A stretch of 64,000 bases of DNA, from contig NZ_FOKB01000001.1 of NCBI RefSeq assembly GCF_900111895.1, forward strand, positions 935,177-999,176, in the 5' to 3' direction. Below, piece after piece: positions 45,611 to 55,629 of this stretch. How positions within the stretch are numbered: the first letter of the stretch is position 1; the number at the start of each line of letters is the position of its first letter. The DNA comes from Pseudomonas simiae. Its GTDB lineage: Bacteria > Pseudomonadota > Gammaproteobacteria > Pseudomonadales > Pseudomonadaceae. The notes beneath the pieces are model-generated. The model searched no databases. It saw only the letters and a list, made by a program, of their open reading frames with translations, and was not told the DNA's origin. Made by a program: the position numbers and the translations under genes.

Positions 45611-48271
45611 TTAGACCGCTACGGGGTTGGCCTTGTCGACGTTGATCCCGTAGCGGCTGATGGCTTCACTGACTTTCTCGCGTCCGATCACGCCGTCATC
45701 CGCCAAGGCCTTCAAGGCCGCCAGCACGATGAAATGCCGGTCCACTTCGAAGAACGCCCGCAGGGTTTCACGGGTATCCGATTGCCCGAAGCCGTCCGTG
45801 CCCAGCGCCACAAAGCGCCGGCCGGGTACGAAAGGTCGGATCTGATCGGCGAACAGCTTCATGTAGTCCGTCGCCACCACCACCGGCCCCGTTTCACCGG
45901 CCAGGCATTGCTCCACGTAGCTCACCCTTGGCTCGCTCTGCGGGTGCAGCAGGTTCCAGCGCTCCACTGTATGACCGTCACGGCGCAATTCGGTGAGGCT
46001 GGTTGTGCTCCACACATTACTGTGCACGCCGAAGTCCTCCTGCAGCAGCTCAGCCGCCGCGATCACTTCGCGCAGGATGGAGCCACTGCCCATCAATTGC
46101 ACCTGGGCCTGCTGGCTGGTACTGAGCCGGTACATGCCCTTGAGAATCCCGTCTTCCACGCCTTCGGGCATCGCCGGGTGCGGGTAGTTTTCGTTGAGCA
46201 GAGTGATGTAGTAGTAAATGTCCTCTTGTTGCTCATACATCCGCCGCATGCCCTCGCGAATGATCACCGCCAACTCGTAGGCGAACGTCGGGTCGTACGA
46301 CACGCAGCACGGGATCACCGACGACAGGATATGGCTGTGCCCATCGTCATGCTGCAAGCCTTCGCCCATCAACGTGGTGCGGCCGGCCGTGGCCCCCAGC
46401 AGGAAGCCGCGCGCGCGTGCATCGCCTGCTGCCCAGGCGAGGTCGCCGACCCGCTGGAAGCCGAACATCGAATAGAAGATATAGAACGGCACGGTCATCA
46501 GGCTGTGGTTGCTGTAGGACGTACTCGCCGCGATCCACGAGGAAATGGCGCCGGATTCATTCAGGCCTTCCTGCATGATCTGTCCGTCCTTGCTTTCCTT
46601 GTAGTAGCTCAATTGCCCCGCGTCCTGTGGAGTGTAGAGCTGGCCTACGGCGGAGTGGATGCCGATCTGACGGAACAGGCTTTCCATACCGAAGGTGCGC
46701 GACTCATCCGGTACGATGGGCACGATCAGTTTGCCCAGGTGCGGGTCCTTGAGCAGGGTGCCGAGGATGCGCACGAAGGCCATGGTGGTGGAAATCGCCC
46801 GTTCGCCGGTGTCCTTGAGCTGTGTGGCGAAGGCGGCCAGTTCGGGAATCTGCAAAGGCTCGACCGCACTGTGGCGCGCAGGTACGTAGCCGCCCAGGGC
46901 CTGGCGGCGTGCGGCGAAGTAGCGGGCTTCTTCGCTGTCGGCGGCGGGCTTGAGGTAGGGGATGTCGGCGAGCTGATCGTCCGCGACGTCCAGGTCAAAG
47001 CGATCTCGGAAAGCTCTTACCGCATCGGCGCCCATTTTCTTCAGTTGGTGATTGATGTTCTGGCCTTCGCCTGCTTCACCCATGCCAAAACCCTTGACGG
47101 TTTTCGCCAGGATCACGGTGGGCTGGCCGTTATGGCGCACGGCCGCCGCATAGGCGTTGTAAACCTTGTCCGGGTCATGCCCGCCCCGCGAGAGTTTCCA
47201 GATTTCGTCGTCGGACATGTCCGCAACCAGTGCGAGTAATTCCGGGTATTTGCCGAAAAAGTGTTCGCGCACATAGGCGCCGTTCTGCGACTTGTAGTTC
47301 TGATAGTCGCCGTCCACGCATTCCATCATGCGTTGGCGCAGCAGGCCGCTCTGGTCTTTGTCCAGCAGGGCGTCCCAGCCACTGCCCCAGATCACTTTGA
47401 TCACGTTCCAGCCGGCAGCGCGGTACAGGCTTTCGAACTCCTGGATCACCTTGGCATTACCACGCACCGGGCCGTCCAGGCGTTGCAGGTTGCAGTTGAC
47501 CACGAAGATCAGGTTGTCGAGTTTCTCGCGCCCGGCCAGGGAAATGGCGGCCAGGGATTCCGGCTGGTCCATTTCGCCATCACCGAGGAAGGCCCAGACC
47601 TTGCGCCCTTGGTGCTGTTTGAGGCCGCGCAATTCTAGGTAGCGCATAAAGCGCGCCTGATAAGCGGCGGTGATGGGGCCGAGGCCCATGGACACGGTAG
47701 GGAATTGCCAGAAGTCCGGCATCAGCCTTGGGTGTGGGTAGGAGGAAATACCGTCGCCACCGGCCTCGCGGCGGAAGTTGTCGAGTTGCGCTTCGCTGAT
47801 GCGGCCTTCCAGGTAGGCGCGGCCATAAATGCCGGTGGAAGAGTGGCCTTGGATATACACCAGGTCGCCATCAAAGCTGTCGGTGCGGCCACGAAAGAAG
47901 TGATCGAAGCCTACGTCGTAAAGTACTGCGGCTGACGCATAGGTCGCGATGTGCCCACCGACCCCCGAGTGTTTGCCTGCACGCAACACCATCGCCATGG
48001 CGTTCCAGCGGATAAACGCGTTGGTACGCCGCTCGATAACGACGTTGCCGGGGTAGGGCAACTGACGGTCCACCGGGATTGTATTGACGTAGGGCGTGGT
48101 CACCCGCCCGTAGAAATCGCCATGCCGCGCCACGTCGAAATCCAGCAACTGATCGATCAGGTAGTGGGCGCGCGGGCGGCCTTCGGTGGACAGCACCGAT
48201 TCGATGGACTCCAGCCACTCGCGGGTTTCCTGTGGATCGTCGTCGCGTCTGACTGCGTTGTTCGGGGTCAT
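45611..48271 (-). CDS. aceE: Pyruvate dehydrogenase E1 component, homodimeric type
   Basis: The 886-residue protein matches AceE over its full length: the ThDP motif GDGEMDQPESLAAISLAGREKLDNLIFVVNCNLQRLDGPVRGN, the central catalytic part STTMAFVRILGTLLKDPHLGKLIVPIVPDESRTFGMESLFRQIGIHS, and C-terminal YDPTFAYELAVIIREGMRRMYEQQEDIYYYITLLNENY. It decarboxylates pyruvate and would hand acetyl groups to a lipoyl E2. No aceF or lpd lies beside it, so it is probably a second copy distinct from the usual aceEF pair. It is divergent from a MarR gene. Confidence 0.93.
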   Translation of the reverse strand: MTPNNAVRRDDDPQETREWLESIESVLSTEGRPRAHYLIDQLLDFDVARHGDFYGRVTTPYVNTIPVDRQLPYPGNVVIERRTNAFIRWNAMAMVLRAGKHSGVGGHIATYASAAVLYDVGFDHFFRGRTDSFDGDLVYIQGHSSTGIYGRAYLEGRISEAQLDNFRREAGGDGISSYPHPRLMPDFWQFPTVSMGLGPITAAYQARFMRYLELRGLKQHQGRKVWAFLGDGEMDQPESLAAISLAGREKLDNLIFVVNCNLQRLDGPVRGNAKVIQEFESLYRAAGWNVIKVIWGSGWDALLDKDQSGLLRQRMMECVDGDYQNYKSQNGAYVREHFFGKYPELLALVADMSDDEIWKLSRGGHDPDKVYNAYAAAVRHNGQPTVILAKTVKGFGMGEAGEGQNINHQLKKMGADAVRAFRDRFDLDVADDQLADIPYLKPAADSEEARYFAARRQALGGYVPARHSAVEPLQIPELAAFATQLKDTGERAISTTMAFVRILGTLLKDPHLGKLIVPIVPDESRTFGMESLFRQIGIHSAVGQLYTPQDAGQLSYYKESKDGQIMQEGLNESGAISSWIAASTSYSNHSLMTVPFYIFYSMFGFQRVGDLAWAAGDARARGFLLGATAGRTTLMGEGLQHDDGHSHILSSVIPCCVSYDPTFAYELAVIIREGMRRMYEQQEDIYYYITLLNENYPHPAMPEGVEDGILKGMYRLSTSQQAQVQLMGSGSILREVIAAAELLQEDFGVHSNVWSTTSLTELRRDGHTVERWNLLHPQSEPRVSYVEQCLAGETGPVVVATDYMKLFADQIRPFVPGRRFVALGTDGFGQSDTRETLRAFFEVDRHFIVLAALKALADDGVIGREKVSEAISRYGINVDKANPVAV

Positions 48272-48335
48272 GTGAGGCTCCAGGGTAGGCGGATTTCAAG
48301 CGGCGTGCTCCTTGTGGGAGTGCCGGCAAATGTAA

Positions 48336-48347
48336 TTGCAATTGCAA
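48336..48347. promoter_or_regulatory. Palindrome TTGCAATTGCAA between aceE and marR
   Basis: The perfect 12-bp palindrome is 65 bp before the aceE start and 71 bp before the MarR gene. A further TTGCAA half-site lies at 48383-48388. The same palindrome with a half-site occurs upstream of the half-length aceE paralogue (50001-50012). A MarR-family protein encoded beside the site is the likely ligand. Confidence 0.65.
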
Positions 48348-48417
48348 CTACATGGCCGAATCTAGCGCGGGATGAGCTACTATTGCAACCTTCTTGAAAT
48401 TGCCCGGATGGTGTTGC

Positions 48418-48888
48418 ATGTCGTCGAAAGAGCCTGATGTCTGGTTTCGGTTTGTCAGGGCCCACAGGACGGTCATCCGCGAGATCGAGCGGCGCCTGGC
48501 AGAGGCGGACCTGCCGCCCTATGCCTGGTATGACGCGTTATGGGGCCTGGAAAGCGGCCCCGACGGTACTCGCCGCATGCACGAATTGGCTGATGTGCTG
48601 GCCATCGAGCGCTACAACCTCACGCGCTTGGTCGACCGCCTGGAAAAGGACGGCCTAGTGGTGCGCTCCCGCTCCGACGGCGACGGCCGTGCGGCATTTG
48701 CCTCGATCACCGGATCGGGCCGGGAGCTGCGTAAAAAGATGTGGAAGATCTACGAAAGCACGGTGGATGAGCTGTTCCTGTCACAGATCGAGCCTGAGCA
48801 GCGCCAGGCTTTCGCCGACGCGCTGGAGCGCACCGCCGGGCTGGCGATGGAGGCGGGCGCCCAGACCCGCAGCCGCCGCAAAGTCTGA
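48418..48888 (+). CDS. MarR-family transcriptional regulator
   Basis: The 156-residue protein has a winged HTH (GTRRMHELADVLAIERYNLTRLVDRLEKDGLVVRSRSDGDGRAAFASITGSGRELRKKM, about residues 43-105) between dimer helices. The D-x-D/G-R wing is typical of MarR. It is divergent from aceE, and the TTGCAATTGCAA palindrome lies between them. It may sense a metabolite or oxidant and control both aceE-type genes. Confidence 0.88.
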   Translation: MSSKEPDVWFRFVRAHRTVIREIERRLAEADLPPYAWYDALWGLESGPDGTRRMHELADVLAIERYNLTRLVDRLEKDGLVVRSRSDGDGRAAFASITGSGRELRKKMWKIYESTVDELFLSQIEPEQRQAFADALERTAGLAMEAGAQTRSRRKV

Positions 48889-48906
48889 AGGCCCTCGACA
48901 AAACCT

Positions 48907-48934
48907 TGTAGGCGCCGGCAAGCCCGCGCCTACA
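48907..48934. repeat. Short REP-like hairpin
   Basis: TGTAGGCGCCGGCAAGCCCG begins an imperfect inverted repeat ending GCGCCTACA. It lies at the convergent ends of the MarR gene and the aceE paralogue, and its right arm supplies the paralogue's stop codon (48930-48932). Confidence 0.55.
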
Positions 48935-49946
48935 GTCCATTGCATTCCAATGCATAGCGATTCATCGCTGCCTCCACTTGCAGTGCATCGATGCACCCTT
49001 CATCCGCCAACGCCCTGAGCGCAGCCACCACAATCCAATACCGACTCGGCGCCGACGCCTGCACCGAGCCCGCGCCCAACGCTACGAACCGCGCATCCAC
49101 GTGTGCCCCTAACTGGTCGACAATCGCTTGCGGATAGCCGGTCACCGCAATCACCGGTGCTGCACTTCCGGCCAGACAATTGCGCAAATGACAGCTGCGC
49201 TTGGGCACTCCGGGGTGCAGGCGATTCCAGCGTTCAACCGCAGCAGCCTCGCGGGCCAGTCGTGTGTAGCTGGGGCAGCTCCACAGTTGCGCGGTGATGT
49301 TCCAGTCCTGTGCCAATAAGCGCTTGGCCTGCACCACCTCTGCAAGCGCCCGGCCTGCGCCGAGCAATCGCACATCCCCCCGCGTGTCCTGCTGCAGCGG
49401 GTACATGCCCTCGAGCACGGCTTCACGGTCCTGCTCGCTCAGGGGCGTTGCGCCTTCATGATCATGCAGGGCCAGGTAATAGAACCCGGGCTTGCCGTCG
49501 ACGTACAGGCTACGCAACGCCGCCAGCACAATCGCACGGGCCTCTTCGCCCGAGGCCGGGTCATACGGCGTACAACACGGGTGGGTGGCCAGCCACAACG
49601 GTAAGGAAGGTTGCGCACCCTTGGGCCAGCGGGAGGGCTGGTTTTCAATGTCGTTGCACAGAATGCCGCGCTGTTGGGTGACGTCCGACAGCGCACTCAG
49701 TTGCGCGGACGATTGCGCACTGTGCAGGTACAGCAAAGGTTTTTCGGTGGTATTACGGGCGAACCAGCCAGGCCAGTTACCCATGCGCCGGGAGCTTGAC
49801 TGGCCGCGGATCACCCAGGCCTGGCGGCTGAGTTCAAGGGTATTGGCCATGTTGATGACGGTGTACAGCGGTGAGTGGCGGGTGGGGGCGGCTGTGCTCA
49901 AGGCGTTGATGCAGAGCTGCGCGGCGTGTGCGGTAGCGGCGGTCAT
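48930..49946 (-). CDS. Half-length AceE paralogue (C-terminal part only)
   Basis: The 338-residue protein aligns by eye with roughly the last 230 residues of AceE: THPCCTPYDPASGEEARAIVLAALRSLY against IPCCVSYDPTFAYELAVIIREGMRRMY; then GFYYLALHDHEGAT, EGMYPL, GDVRLLGAGRALAEVVQAKRLL, AVERWNRLHPG and NCLAGSAAPVIAVTGYPQ. The ThDP-binding domain is absent, so it cannot be an E1 alone. The ATG at 49946 follows AGGTGAT; a GTG at 49958 is possible. The TTGCAATTGCAA palindrome lies 55 bp upstream. Confidence 0.75.
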   Translation of the reverse strand: MTAATAHAAQLCINALSTAAPTRHSPLYTVINMANTLELSRQAWVIRGQSSSRRMGNWPGWFARNTTEKPLLYLHSAQSSAQLSALSDVTQQRGILCNDIENQPSRWPKGAQPSLPLWLATHPCCTPYDPASGEEARAIVLAALRSLYVDGKPGFYYLALHDHEGATPLSEQDREAVLEGMYPLQQDTRGDVRLLGAGRALAEVVQAKRLLAQDWNITAQLWSCPSYTRLAREAAAVERWNRLHPGVPKRSCHLRNCLAGSAAPVIAVTGYPQAIVDQLGAHVDARFVALGAGSVQASAPSRYWIVVAALRALADEGCIDALQVEAAMNRYALECNGL

Positions 49947-50000
49947 GGAGAGGATCACCTGGCGACGAATGTCATTACCTTAACGGAAACTTACATATGA

Positions 50001-50012
50001 TTGCAATTGCAA
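50001..50012. promoter_or_regulatory. Palindrome TTGCAATTGCAA upstream of the aceE paralogue
   Basis: It is identical over 12 bp to the element between aceE and the MarR gene, and again has an extra TTGCAA half-site nearby (50016-50021). It lies 55-66 bp before the paralogue's start and about 173 bp before the 28-residue peptide gene. Confidence 0.65.
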
Positions 50013-50086
50013 TGATTGCAATAGTTCCTCTAAGGCCAAGTGCTAAATCCATATGGCGCTGCTACGTTTAATCCTTGAGTGCAGGA

Positions 50087-50115
50087 ACGTCATGACGTCG
50101 ACATTTTTTCGTCAT
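50087..50115. promoter_or_regulatory. Direct repeats upstream of the small peptide gene (possible AraC site)
   Basis: CGTCATGAC (50088-50096) and CGTCATCAC (50110-50118) are direct repeats, 22 bp apart, which is two helical turns and typical of AraC-family binding. The first is also part of the palindrome ACGTCATGACGT (50087-50098). They lie about 70-100 bp before the peptide ATG, and an AraC gene follows the peptide. Confidence 0.45.
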
Positions 50116-50184
50116 CACGGCACTTTAGGCTGGTGATGCAGGTCATTTATCTGCAGCCACTCTTAACTCAAAAAGGAGTCCACC

Positions 50185-50271
50185 ATGGACGATTACCAGG
50201 AAGAACTGCTCGAGTACCACGCGATTGAGTTGGACCCGCTGGAACCGGCTGACGATGCCACTGAGCTGTAA
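50185..50271 (+). CDS. Acidic 28-residue peptide
   Basis: The frame ATG 50185 to TAA 50271 encodes MDDYQEELLEYHAIELDPLE followed by PADDATEL. A perfect AAGGAG site lies 6 nt before the ATG. The peptide is strongly acidic (ten Asp or Glu, no Lys or Arg), has no signal sequence, and the first half could form an amphipathic helix. It is convergent with the AraC gene, 8 bp apart. I cannot name the family; it could be a regulator peptide, a metal- or cofactor-related carrier, or a precursor. Confidence 0.6.
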   Translation: MDDYQEELLEYHAIELDPLEPADDATEL

Positions 50272-50279
50272 GACCGACT

Positions 50280-51308
50280 TCAGGCGGAATGCCGCTGACT
50301 GCGGCGAAATTCCCCTGGGGTCTGGTTGTTCCACCGCCTGAAGGCCCGTTGAAACGCCTGGGCCGAGGCAAAACCGAGCAAGTAGGCGATCTCGCCGAAT
50401 GCCAGTTCCGTATCGCGAATGTAGGTCATGGCCAGGTCGCGGCGGGTGTCGTTGAGAATCGCGCGGAACTGAGTGCCTTCGTCGGCCAGTTTGCGGCGCA
50501 GCGTCCAGGTGGGCAGCTTCAAGCGTGCCGCCACTTCTTCCAGGTCGGGTTCCCGGCCGCCATTGAGCATAGGCCCGAGCAACCGGGTAATGCGCTCGCG
50601 CAGGCTGCGGGTGCGCGTCAATTGCTCCAACTCTCGCTCACAAAGTTGTAACAACAGGTTCCAGGTACTCGGGCAGTGCTGCGGGTTGCGCAAAGCCAGG
50701 GTCTGCTGGTTGAGGCGCAACTGGTTGGCCTCGGCACCGAAGTGGACGTCGCCCAGCACGCTGTATTGATCGCTGTACTCCGGTGCTTCAAATTCGATGT
50801 CGATGCGCTGCGCCTCCACCGGTTGCTGGGCCAGGCTCGACAACTGGTGCAGCCAGCCGGCGATGATCGAGTCCACCACAAAGCGGTTGTAGGCGTTGTA
50901 GGGGCTGATGGAATAGAAGCGCAGCCAGGCGCCTTCGGCATCTTCGACAAAGCTCGACTGCCCGCGATAATTGGAGCCGTACAGCGCTTCGAAGCGGGTG
51001 AGCGCGCGCGCAGCTTCGCGCACGTTGGGGGCTTGAGCGGCGGTCACGCCCGCCAACCCGCCTTGGCTCAAGCGGCTGAGCTGGCCCATGCGCAGACCCA
51101 GGCCCGGGTCGCCGGTGAGTTGGATAGCGGCATGGCCAAGACGCATGTAGCGCGGGATCGACAATCGTGCACCGGCCTCGGCCAGGCGCGCCGGGTCGAG
51201 GCCGTATTGCAGCAGCAGTGGCTGCGGGTCCAGGCCGTGGCTGTGGATGGCGTCGGCCAGGGCGTGCACGAAGCCCACCGACAAATCCCCCAGCCGTACG
51301 GGCTTCAC
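50280..51308 (-). CDS. AraC-family transcriptional regulator with Arabinose_bd-type sensor domain
   Basis: The 342-residue protein starts at GTG 51308, overlapping the nitrilase-like gene's TGA (GTGA), so the two are coupled. The N-terminal domain (RYMRLGHAAIQLTGDPGLGLRMGQLSRLSQGGLAGVTAAQAPNVREA) is the OruR-type ligand domain. The C-terminal AraC HTH pair (LEEVAARLKLPTWTLRRKLADEGTQFRAILNDTRRDLAMTYIRDTELAFGEIAYLLGFASAQAFQRAFRRWNNQTPGEFR) is complete. The small peptide promoter is a probable target. Confidence 0.87.
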   Translation of the reverse strand: MKPVRLGDLSVGFVHALADAIHSHGLDPQPLLLQYGLDPARLAEAGARLSIPRYMRLGHAAIQLTGDPGLGLRMGQLSRLSQGGLAGVTAAQAPNVREAARALTRFEALYGSNYRGQSSFVEDAEGAWLRFYSISPYNAYNRFVVDSIIAGWLHQLSSLAQQPVEAQRIDIEFEAPEYSDQYSVLGDVHFGAEANQLRLNQQTLALRNPQHCPSTWNLLLQLCERELEQLTRTRSLRERITRLLGPMLNGGREPDLEEVAARLKLPTWTLRRKLADEGTQFRAILNDTRRDLAMTYIRDTELAFGEIAYLLGFASAQAFQRAFRRWNNQTPGEFRRSQRHSA

Positions 51309-52435
51309 AGCCAGATATTCAACAAGCGCGCGCCACGGGCTTCGCCATCGGCGCTGACTTGCCCGTTGCTGCTGAGAAAGCTGTGCCCGGCAGTGCCCAG
51401 GTCCCAGAACTGGCCGCGCAGGAACACGCTCATGCCGGCGCTGGCCTGGCTGATGGGGGGCTGGCTGATCAATGTAAGACGGCGCCAAGCCTCGCCCTCG
51501 CTGAGTTCTTCGGGCTTGAGGCTGATTTCTGTCGGGGTGGACACGCTTTTGAATCCACGCCAAGGACGGTCCCAGGTATCACGGCCAAGCACGAAGGCCG
51601 GTACCGCGATCAATTGCGCGCCTTGTTCGTTGAGTTTGCGGTAGTTGTCCGGGTACCAGCTGTCGCTGCCTACCAGTACACCCAGTCGACCAGCCGGCGT
51701 GTCGACCACGCTGACGACGTTTTCATCACCGGGCTCGATAAAACCGCGTTCATCGTAGATCGGGTAGAGCTGGCGCTGCGGATCGCCGATCGGCAAGCCA
51801 TCGGCGGCAAACACCACGCTGGCGTTATACAAGGCACCATGGCCGACGTGCAGCTGGCCTTGGCTGACACTTGGGTTGGGCAGGGTGATGGAGCCCGCCA
51901 CCAGCGTGACGCCGAACTCCTTGGCGAGGCCACCGAACAGCACTTGGTAATCCCGTGCCATGCCGTCGGCTTTCATGCGCAGGTAGGCATCGTCGGTGCG
52001 GTTGTCGCCAGTGGCGCTGATCCAGGCGCGGGCGAACAGCAGCGGATTGCTCACCGACAGCCAGTTCATCGCATCTTTAGCGTGGAGAGCCTGGTACACC
52101 TCGTTCTTTTCGCCGGTCAGCATCAGCCAGGTACCGATGTGCTCAGGTAGCACCACGATGGTCTTGTCGTTGATCAGCCCCTGGTCGCGGGCGTTTTGCA
52201 GGTAGGCCGCAAGCTTCAGGTGCAGGCGTTCCAGGCTCTGGTAGTCGGCGGGGAACAGCTCTGGCTGGATGCCCAGCAAATTGCCACGGTCGGCAGGCAG
52301 GCCTTCGTTGACGGCAAGGGTAATACGCAGGTCCGACAGGTAATGCGCCACGGGGCGCTCCTGGGTCCAGACCAGATACGCGGCGACGGCGGCAACCAGG
52401 GCCATGGTGACGGTAAAAGCTAGAAGTTTACGCAT
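51305..52435 (-). CDS. Membrane-anchored nitrilase-superfamily protein, catalytic cysteine missing
   Basis: The 376-residue protein has an N-terminal hydrophobic anchor or signal (LLAFTVTMALVAAVAAYLVW) and a carbon-nitrogen-hydrolase fold. The glutamate is present (VVLPEHIG, Glu98). The lysine loop reads DPQRQLYPIYDERGF (Arg221/Gln222), and the nucleophile strand reads GVLVGSDSWYPD, with Gly256 where CxD-type members have Cys. It is therefore probably not a normal amidase; it may bind a ligand outside the cytoplasm. It is co-transcribed with the AraC gene. Confidence 0.75.
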   Translation of the reverse strand: MRKLLAFTVTMALVAAVAAYLVWTQERPVAHYLSDLRITLAVNEGLPADRGNLLGIQPELFPADYQSLERLHLKLAAYLQNARDQGLINDKTIVVLPEHIGTWLMLTGEKNEVYQALHAKDAMNWLSVSNPLLFARAWISATGDNRTDDAYLRMKADGMARDYQVLFGGLAKEFGVTLVAGSITLPNPSVSQGQLHVGHGALYNASVVFAADGLPIGDPQRQLYPIYDERGFIEPGDENVVSVVDTPAGRLGVLVGSDSWYPDNYRKLNEQGAQLIAVPAFVLGRDTWDRPWRGFKSVSTPTEISLKPEELSEGEAWRRLTLISQPPISQASAGMSVFLRGQFWDLGTAGHSFLSSNGQVSADGEARGARLLNIWL

Positions 52436-52587
52436 GGGGGAACAGACAACAGACCGGGTGCAGGGTTCGCCGACTAGGGTAGGGCCCATGGGCCGGCTTG
52501 CCAAGGGGGGCTGTGCATTTGGATCAATAACTTGTCAGTTTCAGTCATTGAGCCGTTGTCCACCGCCTCTTAGTCTGTGGGACATAA

Positions 52588-54687
<2,100 letters not shown>

Positions 54688-54696
54688 GATCCGAAG

Positions 54697-54726
54697 CGGG
54701 GCGGTGTTAGACTACCGCCCCGTTTA
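54697..54726 (+). terminator. Rho-independent terminator of fadH
   Basis: CGGGGCGGT (54697-54705) pairs with ACCGCCCCG (54714-54722), loop 8 nt, followed by TTTAT. It is 9 bp after the fadH stop. Confidence 0.8.
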
Positions 54727-54744
54727 TCATGCAGATTCCTCCCG

Positions 54745-55629
54745 ATGGGTCCCTTCGATTGGCTTCCCCACGCCCCGCTTGAACCTTTGCGCCTGGACTG
54801 GCTGAGCGGTGTCGAGTTGGCCGTGCTGCGCCTGGACCGCATCGACCCGCTGATCAGCGGCAACAAGTGGTTCAAGCTCACCGGGCATCTGGCGCAGGCG
54901 CAAAATGCTCGCGGCATCATTAGCCTGGGGGGCGCGTACTCCAACCATCTGCACGCGCTGGCGGCGGCGGGAAAGCGGTTTGGTTTTCCTACCGTCGGCC
55001 TGCTGCGCGGACATCCCCAAGACACCCCGACCGTTCTTGACCTGAAAGCCTTCGGCATGCACCTGCATTGGCTGGGTTATGGCGGCTATCGTGCGCGGCA
55101 TGAGCCGGCGTTCTGGCTACCTTGGCGCGAGCACTATCCGCATCTTCATCCCGTGCCCGAAGGCGGTGGCGGGCTTGCCGGCGCGAGTGGCTGTGGTGTG
55201 CTGGTCGAACAGGCTCGCGCGCAGTTGCAAGCGCTGGGCTGGGCTGATTACGACGCTTGGTGGTTGGCGGCGGGTACGGGGACCACGTTGGCGGGGTTGG
55301 TGCTTGCAGAGGCGGGGGCGCATCCGGTTTACGGCGCCTTGGCCGTGCCGGATGATCACGGTGTGGCACAGAACATCGGTGCCATCGTACAGGCGGGCTA
55401 TGAGTTGCTGGACGCCAGCCGAGGTGGCTTCGCCAAAGTCGATCCCGTGCTGCTCGACTTCATCGACACCACGCAGCAAACGTGTGGCCTGCCCTTGGAG
55501 CCGCTCTACACCGGCAAGGCGTTAATGGCCTTGAAGGCGCAGGTCGAGGCCGGGCGCTTCACCCCCGGCACTCGCCTGATCTTCGTTCACACCGGCGGCC
55601 TTCAGGGCCGTCGAGGCTTCACGGGTTAG
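54745..55629 (+). CDS. PLP-dependent D-cysteine desulfhydrase / ACC-deaminase-like protein
   Basis: The 294-residue fold type II PLP enzyme has the family lysine region ISGNKWFKLTGHLAQAQ, GGAYSNHLHALAAAGKRFGF, and the phosphate loop AGTGTTLAGLVLAE. These fit the ACC deaminase and D-cysteine desulfhydrase family. It is shorter than true ACC deaminases (about 338 residues), so desulfhydrase or a related beta-elimination activity is more likely. Its 3' end overlaps the convergent cytochrome gene by 11 bp. Confidence 0.8.
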   Translation: MGPFDWLPHAPLEPLRLDWLSGVELAVLRLDRIDPLISGNKWFKLTGHLAQAQNARGIISLGGAYSNHLHALAAAGKRFGFPTVGLLRGHPQDTPTVLDLKAFGMHLHWLGYGGYRARHEPAFWLPWREHYPHLHPVPEGGGGLAGASGCGVLVEQARAQLQALGWADYDAWWLAAGTGTTLAGLVLAEAGAHPVYGALAVPDDHGVAQNIGAIVQAGYELLDASRGGFAKVDPVLLDFIDTTQQTCGLPLEPLYTGKALMALKAQVEAGRFTPGTRLIFVHTGGLQGRRGFTG

